DNA of 64,000 bases from Pelodera strongyloides. Taxonomy: Eukaryota; Nematoda; Chromadorea; Rhabditida; Rhabditidae. The stretch spans positions 62,001 through 126,000 of the forward strand of contig JAANDG010000108.1 in NCBI GenBank assembly GCA_036852015.1. Reading direction: 5' to 3'. Below are positions 51,418 through 63,947 of the stretch, piece after piece. Each line of letters begins with the position of its first letter. Positions within the stretch are counted from its first letter, which is position 1. Under the pieces are notes generated by a model, which was given only the letters and a program-made list of their open reading frames with translations, ran no database searches and had not been told where the DNA came from. Both the position numbers and the translations under genes were made by a program.

Positions 51418-54364
51418 TCAATCCAAAAAGTTATCAACATGTGCCTCTCCTCTATGCGACATAAACTGCCTGATAATAATTGCAAAGTAAACCAACATGA
51501 GCACAATGACAAAGATATCGTCGAGGAGTCCAAGGACACCAAAAACGCTCTCCGGGAATATATCGAACGGTGTCAAGATATACGCACCGACTGTGAGTAC
51601 ACACACAATCACACGCACTCGGAACAATAGCCCAAGTCCTAAAAAGAAAGAAACAATTATGGCATTGTGCGTTTTAATCAGGGAATTATCCAAAAGCATA
51701 TTAACTAAACTACTAAATTTACTTTTTAGAGACAACGTTCAACGTTGTAAATAGAGAAAAACAGCCTTGAATAACAGCTAATAATCGCGTGTCCCTCATA
51801 AACAAGTTTTAGTCACAAGTCCGCTCTTTCTAACTAACTTATAACTACCATATCAATGAATGAAACAAATGAACAATAAGTCGAACTTACCTGAAAAATC
51901 CGTCAAGTTCCTAAACGCATATGGAATGAGCACAGGAAGATCGTAGATATATTCGAGCCACTGAAAATATACATAGAAAAATCCGCAAAAGGACGAACAG
52001 GTAAAAGGTAAAACGAAAAATAAATATACTACATCCCGCGTCCCGCGCAATTGGTAATTATTATTATTACTGTTTACTATGTGTTTGTCTGTGTATATTT
52101 GTTCATTGCTATACTAAAGATAACGATTTATATATTTAGAAAAGTAATCCCTACTGACGGTGACGGAATTTGAACAAAGACTAAAACGAATAAATACCAA
52201 CGTACTAACAAGGGACCTTAAGCCAAGCGAGTTAACTGAAAATTTGAAAAACACACACTCGCACCGCAAGGCAAACACACCTTCTAGAGTAAAAAATGCG
52301 GGGATGAAAAAATAAAACAAAATGTTCACGAACCGGTCTTTCTCCCGAGAATCTCCTGTTATAATCGTTGAGACGAATATTATTCTCGTGTAAAGTCTCA
52401 TTCCTTTGAATAAGTCCATCTTCATCATCTCCTTCAACTGGAGGAGCAGAAGGGACAGAACCAGCGGTGGCAGGATCAACATATCTGGGCCAATCGATGG
52501 GCAACAGCATTGTGACCTGAACATGATAACTTTTAAATATAAATATGAATAATTATAAGATATCTAAAATCGTTACGTAAAGAGGACCGAGCTAGAAAGG
52601 AGTACTAAATTCCAATTTCACCAGGATTCGGAAAACGTTCGCCATGTACGTACATTAAAAAATCAGAGTCAGCTCAGTCAGTCTCTCTCTAATAAAAAAT
52701 GTAAGGGCGCGTTCGAGATAGACGGAAAACGGAAAAACGTGTGTCTGCGTCTCTCACTTTGCACACTCTACACGGAAAAGTAGACACATGTTTTTCCGTT
52801 TTCCGCCCATCTCGAACGCGCCTTAAAAATATGACGCAAAGAAAAAAAAATTAAAATTTCGCTGACCGTAGTCCTGCAAATCGCACAAGTAACGGGCGTC
52901 AAGAGGGACGTGCTGTGCCTCCAATATCCAATGATGCACTCGCCTAGAAAAGTTAGTAATGAAGCCAAACATCCAGAAATACAATGGTTAATGGTTGACA
53001 TCTACACATTGCAAAAGAGAACAGCTGGCCATATTCACCACTCTGATTCCCCCGGGGAAATAATCCCCGGGGACAGAATACATCACTCTAATGCGCGAAA
53101 CGCAGAGAAAAAGACAGGGAATACCCATCATGGGGAATTGGGTGGTGAATATGGCATCAGATAAGCTGGTGCACACACTGCGACCTTAGCAATAGTTGAA
53201 AGTTGAGACCACATACAGAGTCACATACTAGTAAAAGTGAAACAAACCATTAAAACATTTAGTTAATTAAATAATACAGAGCCCGGTCAGACTTAAATAA
53301 AAAAAAGACTCACAACAAAAGAGGTGTCCACAATTCGTCAGAATCGGATAACTTGCATCACCGAAGCAAATAGGGCAATTTCGATCGCTACGCTCTCTAG
53401 CTGCTCGAAGTCGCTGAAAAAAAGTATTCATTGCCCCTATCACTAAATGAGCGAAGCGAAGGGATGCCCACTTCTTAACTTTAATATAAAGTAACCATTG
53501 ATAGGCCTGGTCAGAATGTGAAAAGAATAATGCGTACGCGGACGCGCAATAATGCACAACAATTCCTAATTGCGGACAAAGACGAGAGGCCTTTGAATGC
53601 GCTCCACACCATAAGCTGCTTTCACCCACTTTGATTTTAACCATATAAGATAACGAGTAATACCTTAACCGTTCGCATTCGTCTAAAACTGGAACTAAAC
53701 CAAATGAAAGAGTTCTTTTCTGTTACCTGTATACTGGCATCGTCAGGCATCGGCGCATTCGCTCGCGCAAATATTTGTCGAAAGTCTTCAATATCGGATA
53801 ATAATTGTGGGTGAATTGAAGGCTGCCGTTGCCTAGAAAGTTAGCAATGATTTTACTGATGTTCACATAGGGGACTCGAGAGTCGTCTTCGTCTTTAAAT
53901 GAAGCTGACTATTGAATTCTCGGCTCGAAGACCCTCAATATGACAACATCATAACAAGATGTGAACGTGATAATACAAACTGCGGCTAACTGCAGGATGT
54001 AAAGCGAAATACTTTCAAAAAGAACATTCAAATCTATCAAACTCACCGTTTCTCCTTCAATCGAAGGTAGAAAATCGTCACAATTAACACCAACACTGCC
54101 GTGAAGAGAATGGTTACTTCATTGCTCACACCTGCAAACACAAATATTAAAGAAGTCCGCCATTATTCAAAACTGAAGCAGATGCGTGTAGCGTGTAATA
54201 CATGGAATCAATCAAAATTCGTACAAAATGCAACTAATAGAATAGCCTTTACCCTACAAAGTTCAAAACATCTGCAAACCTTCTATCATCCGCATATTTG
54301 GAGTGTCAACGTCGAAGAGACTAAACACTCCTCGCTGCGTATCGTGTACTTTATTCAACGCCAT
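51418..54364 (-). CDS. RNF170-like RING ubiquitin ligase, conserved copy B
   Basis: Membrane RING E3 orthologous in layout to RNF170 (an ER protein in animals). Exons (minus strand): 54364-54280, 54131-54047, 53832-53727, 53413-53314, 52943-52867, 52516-52334, 51960-51891, 51638-51418; phases join, about 308 aa against roughly 260 for vertebrate RNF170. Order: IEGVSNEV and an N-terminal helix (about residues 29-49), a charged linker, the RING (CPIC at 105-108, CGHLFCCEC, CAIC at 145-148), NDYNRRFSGE, then two C-terminal helices around SPLDF-like TPFDIFPESVFGVLGLLDD, the conserved DUF1232-like segment. The ATG at 54364 was preferred over the in-frame ATG at 54406 because copy A has the same short first exon and tandem TTTCAG acceptors lie between the two ATGs. 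Five introns fall where copy A has them. The gene is divergent from the SLC22-like gene, with about 1 kb between starts. Confidence 0.93.
52702..52826. mobile_element. Tourist-like foldback MITE with TAA flanks
   Basis: Terminal inverted repeats GGGCGCGTTCGAGAT and ATCTCGAACGCGCC extend into a longer hairpin rich in GGAAAA/TTTTCC. TAA flanks each side, the target pattern of PIF/Harbinger transposons. It lies in an intron of RNF170-like B. Confidence 0.8.
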
Positions 54365-54406
54365 GTATGAGACTGAAACTGAAATAGGAATTACATACGA
54401 CGCCAT

Positions 54407-55382
54407 CCGAGGAGACCACCGTAAGATTCACTTAGCTCGCCAACAGGTGCAAGCAAGGAGAGGTTGAAATAATAAAGTAAAGAAGAGAAAACACATTTTC
54501 TTACGAAATTTTACTCGGGGAGGGTTTTCCGAGAAATTTCATAAATCGAAAACTGGTCAGTTTCGGGGCTCGAAAACTAACGAAATCAGTTCAACATTGT
54601 TCAAAGATGACGGCAGAAAAATGAAAAGGTTCTCACTATGAGAAGAAGATACATCGCGGAAAAGAAGACCAAGAAGACACAGACACATTGTGAAATTGTT
54701 GTGGCGCCGCGAAAAGCACAAACAATTAGGGAAAATGAAGTTTGCATATGTCGAGCATCAGTATTGCCTTCATCTGATAACTTGCAAAATCGGTACAAGA
54801 TGTCTTATAGATCGATGCTACAATCATACTTTTGCCCTATACAATACGGGGAAACAACAAATTCCGTTACTCGGCTTGCGCTCCTTGCGATGCTTGAAAC
54901 AGCAAAATGCGAAATCAATGCAAGTATGATACTAAAATTCACGCTCGGATCAGTACTATTTGCATACTTTTATCTCGAGAGCTTCAAAATTTTGCGCATC
55001 ATCGTGTTGGATGCATCCGATTTTCATTGTTTCTTCGAGATTCATTTTCAGTAACTGCTTGTGTATGTACAGACTGTGAAAACCGCCTATTTTGGCTGTA
55101 AACTTGCCCGTCATCCGAGCCCATATTTTATTTACTACATTGCAAACTCTCTGGCCAGCCAAAGTTTCGCTCGTTCGGCCGAGCTTTTGGTTGAAATGCA
55201 AATTACCTTTTCTTTTTATGTTACGAATGTAGCCGACACGACCTTCTGTATAGCTCTCCAGATGCTCCTATTCTCTAGTAGCATCACTTTTCACCGACCA
55301 ACACGCCTTTTTTTGCCGAGTCAAGCTAGTACGTGATCGTTTGTTTTATTTGCGCGTTTTATGTTGATGTCTGATATTTCAG
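54407..55382. other. Divergent intergenic region between RNF170-like B and the SLC22-like gene
   Basis: Presumably the two promoters. The 138-codon plus-strand frame at 54638-55054 is long for this composition but has no domain and does not splice into the transporter frame; I do not call it. A TTTCAG acceptor at about 55382 precedes the transporter start. Confidence 0.5.
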
Positions 55383-55433
55383 ATCTTACTATATTCTCAT
55401 GCGAGTTCATTGTTTGCTGGATTCGGTTCTCTC

Positions 55434-58400
55434 ATGAGTGGTGTTGATTCGTGTACGACAGATCGGCTCAGTATTTTGGATCCCTTAAGTTTTATGGTAA
55501 GTGCGGTGTCTGGGTTGAAGGTTATTGTGTAGGTCGTAGATCCGGTGAAAATTGTGCAGGGGGAGATGGAGTTGTCTTAAATACTTACTAATTGCCAGGG
55601 GAGGAACAAGCTATTGTAGTAAGTAAGCGTGTTTAGAGCTGCTGCTTTACTCGATATGTCTTCCGGTGACGAAACGAAATGCTTACTTACTCCCCAATCA
55701 CAGGAAAGTGTACGTGTCAGCTTCATTTTGGGAAGGGTAATTTTACTTTTATGCATAAGTGACTTTTATTATTGAATAAACGCAGTACCTTTACTCTGCA
55801 GTCCTTACTACCTGTGGCTATGTATAGGTTCGTTTGGGAGTTGTGCTCCCGGGTCTAGTTTGAGCATTACACATTGCACTTATCTCAACAGCATCAAGCG
55901 AATTTTCTGACTATATTCTCTTTTTTTTCAGAGCGCTGGGGAAGTATCTGAAGCTGGCGATCAACGTGGGGATTCTCAAAGACTTGATTCTTCTGATAGT
56001 GTTCAAGACGAAGGACCATTGGTACTCTTTCTCTTAATTCTGTTTTTATTGCTATTTTCTAGCTTCTGAATTTCGTATTTTATTATACGCTTCGAGTGAG
56101 CGCATCACCATGTGAAAAATAAGTAGACAAAGTAGAAAGAAGAAGCGTATGCAGTATTTTAGCATTAAACACTGGCAATAGTTAGTCGTACAAAAATAGA
56201 AATAGTATGAAGACATGCAATAAATAAAGCGAAATCAGAACCCTCTGAGTGGAATGACCTTGTGTTCACATCATAACGCGTGTTTTTTTTTTAATTTAAT
56301 GTTTCAGTTCAGAAAAGTGGATAAGATAAGTCAGTAAATAAATGTAATTGAAAAGCTTAATTGATAAAAAAACATAATATGTTTAATTTAGACTGCTCGC
56401 AGCGATGGGGCACAGACAGCCAGAAGCCCTAGCCCGACTCCTGAATCGAGCTTTCGAAACTGCCCATTGATTTATAGGTATTTTTCAGCTTTCATTTTTA
56501 TTCACATTTCTCCGTTTCTAACATTCTAACTGGCCTTATTTTCAATTTTCATACACGGTGTGCTCATTCAATTTCACTAGTGTAAAGCATTGCAGACAAT
56601 AATGTTTGAGTACATGCAAAAAAAAATACAGATTGTGCTATGTTTTACGTTTTGTTCTTTCCAGCGAACCAGCGTTATTTTGCGACAGCATTCCCACGCT
56701 GCCAGCTTCTGCAATTAGCGAATCGGCTCTACCAAGTGTGAGTTTTTATTATGATTTATCCTATTATTATCTCTTTAGTGATAACATAGATTTTTCTCCT
56801 TTCCTTAATTTTGAGAAGATGAAATTGTATGTACAAATTCGATGTGCGTCTCGTTCACTGTTTTGCTTGTTTTATTTTCACCGTTTTTTTCTGGTTGTGC
56901 GTTTTTGCTCTCTCATTTGGCCCTTTTTACTACACTTCTAGTTCTTTTTATTTTTACTGTATTTGTATATATATAATAAATAATAACTTTGTTTAGTTAC
57001 TCCTTCGTCACCAAGCCGATTCCGGCATTGCTTCTATTAACGATAATAATGCTGAAGGGGATATTGATGACGACCCGGCGAAAGATTCGGATGTTTTCAT
57101 TTCAACCCCGAAGGCTAGCATTTGCCTGTCCGAAATGAGCTTTGCAACGGCAACCGGGTGCGTTTCTTATGTTATATTAATTTTATATACCCTACATTTT
57201 TTTTGCTCGTGTTTAGGGAAAATATGCAGCATTCATGCTACATTTTCGTATGTGTATGGGGACTATCGAGAGGCGGACATTGCGCGTTGTGTAAAATTAC
57301 ACACCAACTAAGTAAAGAGGGTATCATTGAAACTTTGTAGTTCTCAGTGTATTTCTTCAAGCGTCTAGCATTAAGCATTTAAACTGAAAAGACCTCTTTC
57401 CTGTACGCACCGGATTCATAAACTTTGCCCTTTTCCATTTCAGCTTCATTATTATGGTAATTGTTGTGTTTTTCAGCCGAAATGGGCACAAAACATCGTT
57501 TTCAACCCGCGAAATTAGAGAGCAGCACACGAGAATGCAAGAGAAATATAGACCGACGAGACAGCGACATTTTACCGATCCAGTTGACTTTGAAGGTATT
57601 TTACTTACCACTTTTCTGGTTTATTATGTGAACACATATTATATTCATTGTTAATAACGATTTCCACATCATTCGTTATGATACCTATGTATTTTTTAAT
57701 TTCTCACTTCTGGGTTTGTTTTGTGGCACTTGAATGCACTACATTTATCAGAATTATCACCATCACGTTAATCAGGTCTAGATTATTTTTAGGCATATCG
57801 AAGTTTTATGATATTTCATACTTCTATCGTTTCTTCAGTATGTCTGGATGGAAATGTATCTTTAGTGTTTCTTAAATTGGACATATACTCGACATGTTGA
57901 CAGAGTTCACTATTTTCTACCTGTGTGTTTAATTCGTGTAATTCGTGGTCTTTTTAGGAATCCTGAACATAATTGGCGGTTGTTCGTGGTGGCAAATCTG
58001 GGTCTACGTGCTAATTTCCATGCAGCAAATCCCACACGCGATGTTCAATTTGAATGTGGTGTACATGATGTACAATCCGGAACATTGGTGCCAGGTGAAA
58101 TCATAAATCATATATGTTTAATGATGAAGTATGATTTTGGGTTAAAACTTGAAACGTGGTCGTATTCGTATTTGGTGGCATTTTTATTCAGCATCATGTA
58201 GTATATGTAGAAGGTGAACAACTTGTATTTTACATTGTTTATCTGCCTTAGTACTAGGGACATGAGCTGAGCTGTGAGCCAGTAGTGTAAGTGGTACTGA
58301 ATGAACATTCCACGTTTGCTGCTATTATTGAATTTGCTTATTTTAGGTCCCTGGTTTTGTAAACACAACATCGGAGGGTTATATGTGGTCGTTAGACGAT

Positions 58401-61400
58401 GCAATGAATACAACGATCATCTTCCCGCGAACTTCACACAGTCAATTAGATGATGAAGTTTATCATGACCAGGTTTCTTTTTTTGTTTGCAATTAATATA
58501 AAAATTTTCCGGTTCTACGGGGTTGAGTTGTTTGTTTGTAGGGATTTGGTTTTGTAGGTCGTCAATAGAATGTGTAGAAATTTGGGGTGGAAAGCGAAAA
58601 AAAGAGTGGTCGGATGAAACCCAAGCTATATTAGCGCTATCGCGCTAACAAAGGATTTTTTTTCATTGTGTATGCGACTTTCCCAACTCGACGGGGAAAC
58701 GTCTGCGATTTGTTTTATCGAATTTTTTGATTTAGTAATTAAATTATTATTATTTTTTGTTTAGTGTCATTTCTTCGATAGAGGACAATCACGATTTGAG
58801 GAGCTGCGCAAAATGCCGTTGGAGGTTAGAGGGTGTTTGTTTCGCTCAGTAGCAAAAGTGAAATTCATCAGCTCCCTTTGTTAGGGCGCATTCGAGATGG
58901 ACATTTCCGGAAAAGAAAAAGAAAACTTTTGGTTCGAGATGGTTTTCACCAGAAAAGAATGCAATTGCCACGCATACACATGCAAATGATCGATTGATTT
59001 TAGTTTAAATTAAGGTACATTTGCATTTTCGACAATTATTTTGCATGTATTATTTTTTTTCTCGGTGTCCATCTCGAACCACTTTTTTCTTTTCCGGAAA
59101 GTCCATCTCGAATGCGCCCTTAGTTAATTGAAACATGTTGTTTTATTTACTTTTGTCATGTTCATTTATTTCACTCTCCTTCCGTAGATCAAATTTAAAG
59201 TCGGCTTAGCATACGTAGCCTGCAGGCTACGGACACAATAATGACTTAAGGAAAATTTTACCATGTTATTATTTTTGTGTGTTTCATGTGTATGTTTATA
59301 GTCAAAGAAGAAGTCTGGATCTGATTACTGATTTTTTTCAACAGGACTTCTTTGACCAGTAACTAATATTCCCTTTTACTTTTCTTGTTTTAGGAAGCGA
59401 TTGCTGCGGTGGAAAACGAGGAGGCTACGGTGAGCAAGTGTACAGCTTGGGACTACAAGAAAGATGTATGTTGCGTGATGTTTAATTATTTTGTATTTGC
59501 GCGAATGTGTCAGTTTAAGGAATCTGTGCTTTCAATTAGTGGTGTATTGTCACGTATGGTGCACGAACTGCCAGCAGATAATTATATTGTTTAGGGCGCA
59601 TTCGAGTTGGGCAAAATGCGAAATAATCAGTTCGAGTTCACTGTTAGGCAGTGTTAGTGCGCTGCGAAATATCACTCTCATGTGAGAGACGCAGAGCCTT
59701 GAAAATATTTTTTTCCTGTGCCCTCTTATTTGTCAATACTCTCTCACCCTATTAACTCGAACAGAATATTTCGCGAAATTTATGCATTTTGTCCAACTCG
59801 AATGCGCCCTTAGACCAACTGCGGAGAGTATCAGATACTTTCATTTATGACGTTAGTGAAACAACTGCAATACAATCCTTTGTCTCGGAATTTGGTTTTT
59901 GTGTTATTTGTTATTCATGTAGATGAAGATGCTTGCAACGTTCTCTTTGTTTTTAGGTAATGGAAACAACGATAGTAACAGACTGGAATCTGGTCTGTGA
60001 TGATAATATCAAAAGAGGCCACGCCCACTTGTTTTATTCTTTTGGATTTCTCGTTGGATGCTTGTTGGGAGGGTTTGCGAGTGACAGGTGGGTTTTGGTT
60101 TTTACAAAATTATTGTTTCTTTTTTATTTCAATATGAAGCTAATATTCAATGTCTTAATGTAAGTGTGTACGCCATCGTCGCCCAGCCTTGCTGTAGTTG
60201 TCGATAGAGGTTTTTATCAGTGAGTTATGAATATATTGTAAGTGTATAAATCAGATATTCGTATTTTTTCCATAAATGTATTATTTAGTTTCGGTCGAAA
60301 GCCAACGGTTATTGGTTTTGGAATTCTTTCGTCGATGTTTGGCGTTTTTCTACCATACACGACTTACTTTCCCATGTTTCTTTTTATAAGGTTTGTGATA
60401 GTTTTATTTATTATTATTTGTTTCATCGATTGTGATATTTTGAAGTGGAACGTGTAGCTTTAGCCTTTAGCTCAAACGAACAATGCACGTAGAGTTCTGC
60501 TCTGTGAAAAGTACGGTTTACGGTGAAATTTTATTATTTCAAATTTCCTCCTTTTTAGATTCTGCAGCGCTGTGTGTAATGAAGCAGCAGATTTGGCAGC
60601 TTATATACTCTGTATGGAGATTACTGGTAGGCACACTTTTATATAAGGTTTATTATTGAATGCGAGCACAGAACTTACAGTTTAAGTTTTCATTCAGTGT
60701 CTAAAAGCTAGAGACTACTATCTATCGTTGTTTGTGCAATGTGCACTTTCGCGACCGAAAGTATAAAATAATATCGAAATCAGGAGCGATGCGGAAGTTT
60801 TCCTGTAGAAATAAAGGATTTTGCATGATGGTATAATTTAGGTGTGCGATATCGTGCCATGATAGGTTCTTTGCTGCAAGCGCCTTGGGCAGTCGGATAT
60901 GCCCTCTTAGCGTTATTGGCCTACTTTTGTAAAAGTTGGAAAATGATACAGGTTGGTTTGATTTGATGTTTTTAGAAAGTTGGAAAAGATATGCTGTTTT
61001 GTTTATTTTTTTTTGTCTCATTAATCGTAGTACGTTTATTTTAATAGAACCTTTCCTTTGAGCCGGTTGCCGGTATGCCACGTTGTTTTGAAATGTGTAC
61101 TAGACTCCTGCGCAGTGGCTTGTATTATATGCAAATTTTCGCGCCGGAAGGGCACAGCCATGCAGGAATGGAATTGTCCAGCATACAAACATACGTTCTC
61201 TTTTTCCACACCGCTTTAAATCTTTGTGAGGATTAATTTGTTGTCGTTAATAATTAGTCAATTACTCCTTATTTATTTATTTCAGGCAATTGCTGCCGCT
61301 CTTCATTTTCTCGCAATGTTGATGTTATGCACTCTACCGGAGAGTCCGCGCTGGTTGATTGTTTCTAATCGTGTATCAGAAGCCGAGGAGGTCATACGAA

Positions 61401-63008
61401 AGGCGTGCAGGTAAATGATCAGCTAATAGCCACCACCTCAAGAACTTGTCTTCTTTGTCCCTACGACTATGTGGTCCAATAAACATTATTATTATTATCA
61501 CATTATCAAGATACTCTGCAACTAACTTTTCAACTCCGTCATATTAGGTTTCCGATTTTCAGAAATTTCATCGCGTACGATTTGATTTTGTATATGATAT
61601 AGAAGCTATAGAGAAATTAACAAATTAGATAAGTCTCTCGGGTCTTTGTAGTGTGCCGCGTTATTCTTCATTACTGTTACTGCGTACGACTTTAATCAAA
61701 GATTGTCTGTTTAATTGAACTCCTTTAAATGGTTTCATATTATTCTAATTTACAGGACACCACCCTTCCCGTTCAGTCTTTGTCGGGCGAATAAAGGGAG
61801 TTTACCGTCGGATCTTGAACTCGTCAGACATCGAGAGACATCTCGATGGGTGAGAGATCAGAATAAGAGAGTCACGCTGATGGATGTCTTTAAGGTGAGT
61901 GGATTTTATTTTATTTTCCCTTTTTTATGTATTTTGTAATATTGTTCTTCGCGGGTTGGTATTTTGGTATTTGGCATATTAGTTTTTTTTTGGAGAGTGG
62001 GTGCGTTGTTGGAAGTAAGTGGGCCAGTGAGCGCTGGTCGTCTCTTGATTTTTGGGTAGACCCGTAGACCGTTAGACGATTGAGTGTGAATATTCTTTTT
62101 ATTCCGGATTTATTGATTCGTCATCCATCATGAGTTCGTTCTTTATGTGTTGGGGACGTTGGTAGGCTGTTGGTTGGTAAATGGTACTTATACTTATGAA
62201 CAAAGAAAAGAATAAACTTGATTTGGAGGAAAATGCTTAATTCGCATAGGCGTATGGCTATCGTAAGTTGAAGCTTCACAACGCAATGTTTTGAGCAGCA
62301 AACAAATGTGCAATGGTAGTGCATTTTGTATTCTCTCGTCCGTAGTTAAAAAAAGTTTCAATTTTGCAAATTAAGGTTGGCGAAATGCGAATGCGAAGTT
62401 TGATTGTCTGTGTTGTGTTTATGGCGACGGCGTTGGTTTACTATGGAATTGTTATTGGTAGGTCGGAAAGTTCGTTATAGTGTATAGTGTTGACTGTTGA
62501 CTCTGGACTCTCGGTTTCGTAAATTTCGTTTTAGTTCTTGGGACCGTCTTTAGTAATTGAGCGTCGAACAAGAATTAAGTTTTCTTGGAGACTTCCTTTC
62601 TTTCTGTAATGAAAGATGAATTACAATTAGTTAAGCACCTCAAGTTGGAAGACTAGCGAATCAGTATTTTTTACGCGATGATTCTTCCTCAAGAATTACA
62701 CTCGATTATCTTAATTAGTCTGTTTATTGTAGCGTTCAATATGTGTAATTATTTAGCTCTCTCCGATCAATCCGCCCCAGGAAGAGTCTTTTTCTCTGGC
62801 AATTTCTTTGTGAATAATGCAATTGCTGGCGCGATTGAACTGCCGACTCTTATTTCTTGTGTATATCTGATGAAATTTGGAAGAAAACGGTATGTTTCTA
62901 CCTGGTTTTAATCGTAGTGTGCCTGCCTCACAATGTTGATGGTGTTGTGGTCCTTTCGTAGAGGGAATATGTACCCATTTTTTATAAGCTCAATGTACAC
63001 TGTTGATA

Positions 63009-63051
<43 letters not shown>

Positions 63052-63947
63052 CTGGAACTTTGTGAAAGGCTTAGATGCTTAGATGTTATTTAGCATAAGC
63101 TGCACAGGGTATAATTTCCATGCGTAATTCGGAGATGGTCGCTTAGTTGAGAGTTGAACCGTAAATTACCACTGATACGTTTCACCCAAATCTATATATT
63201 TGCATTTGCCTCCGGAGATGGTCAAAGCCAATCCGGAGATGGTTGATGCGTAATTTTACGCATAGATTTATAACCTGAAGCTGCATAAAAATGTTGGCCT
63301 ACTGTCTGCTCGATGTGTTTCAAAAATTTGGCGGTATTTCGTTTGATAATCAGCATTGATGGGTGCATGTGCACTGTGCTTCATGTTTGTCTGTTCTATT
63401 ACAAGGGTATTCACATACATAGGTCGAGAAACGGTCATCTCTATAATTTTTGCACCCAAAAAGGGAGGAAGTTAACACTTGTAGTTTGTAGTTGGCCTGA
63501 AAAAAAAATGCCATTTTGGGAAGAAGGGCAAGACAACTTCCCACATTTCTTGGCATTAGTAATTCAAATACTCGTTTCAGTGCCCAAATGATTACACTGA
63601 TATCGGCGGGACTATTCCTCATTATTGCATTGTTGGCGGTCGTTGGCAAAAGTTATATGGTGGCCTTGATTTTTATGATGTTAGGCAAGATTTGTGTCCA
63701 GGTGGGTTATTTTTTGTCTATTATACTTTGACACAATGTGACACTGCCCACCATGGAAGACTCTAATAGACCATTACTTTTGTCCAATTCTTGAAATTCG
63801 TTGTGAGTGAGTGAAGATTTTGCCTTACTTATGGCGAGTTATGTTTAATCTTTCCACTTGCAGGGTGCTTTGAATATACTGTATATATTTTCATCCGAGC
63901 TTTACCCGACTGTTGTGCGAAATTCAGCAGTAGGATTGAATTCAATG
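55434..63947 (+). CDS. SLC22/organic cation transporter-like MFS protein, 3' partial
   Basis: Plasma-membrane major facilitator transporter for organic ions. Exons: 55434-55496, 55932-56021, 56392-56477, 56665-56737, 56997-57157, 57477-57595, 57958-58094, 58347-58472, 58765-58824, 59394-59465, 59957-60087, 60289-60390, 60559-60626, 60842-60951, 61286-61410, 61756-61894, 62376-62457, 62757-62889, 63581-63701, 63864-63947; all phases join, 694 codons so far. Residues 1 to about 197 are a Ser/Asp/Glu-rich cytoplasmic region, much longer than the roughly 20 residues of typical SLC22 members. TM1 is followed by a large extracellular loop with paired cysteines, NTT glycosylation sites and TIVTDWNLVCD. 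Then come ASDSFGRKP (MFS motif between TM2 and TM3), PESPRWLI after TM6, FGRKR after TM8 and ELYPTVVRN near TM11. The window ends before the last helices and stop. Start choice assumes the ATG after the acceptor at 55382. Confidence 0.93.
58618..58655. repeat. Short dispersed repeat, partner at 38419-38456
   Basis: Same 38-bp block (core TTAGCGCTATCGCGCTA) as in the M2 intron, here in a transporter intron. Confidence 0.5.
58881..59122. mobile_element. Tourist-like MITE with TTA flanks
   Basis: Inverted ends of about 29 bp beginning GGGCGCATTCGAGATGGAC, flanked by TTA on both sides, 242 bp in total. It lies in the transporter intron before exon 10. Same end family as the elements at 52.7 and 59.6 kb. 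Confidence 0.85.
59591..59812. mobile_element. Tourist-like MITE with TTA flanks, second transporter copy
   Basis: Ends GGGCGCATTCGAGTTGG and CCAACTCGAATGCGCCC with TTA on each side. The internal sequence differs from the copy at 58.9 kb. It lies in the intron before exon 11. Confidence 0.85.
63011..63050. repeat. (CA)n microsatellite
   Basis: About 20 uninterrupted CA units in a transporter intron; a likely polymorphic marker. Confidence 0.97.

Noticed and set aside
54638..55054. 138-codon plus-strand open frame
   Set aside because: No domain, basic low-information sequence, and no splice continuity with the transporter frame; a minus-strand frame overlaps part of it. Probably chance.
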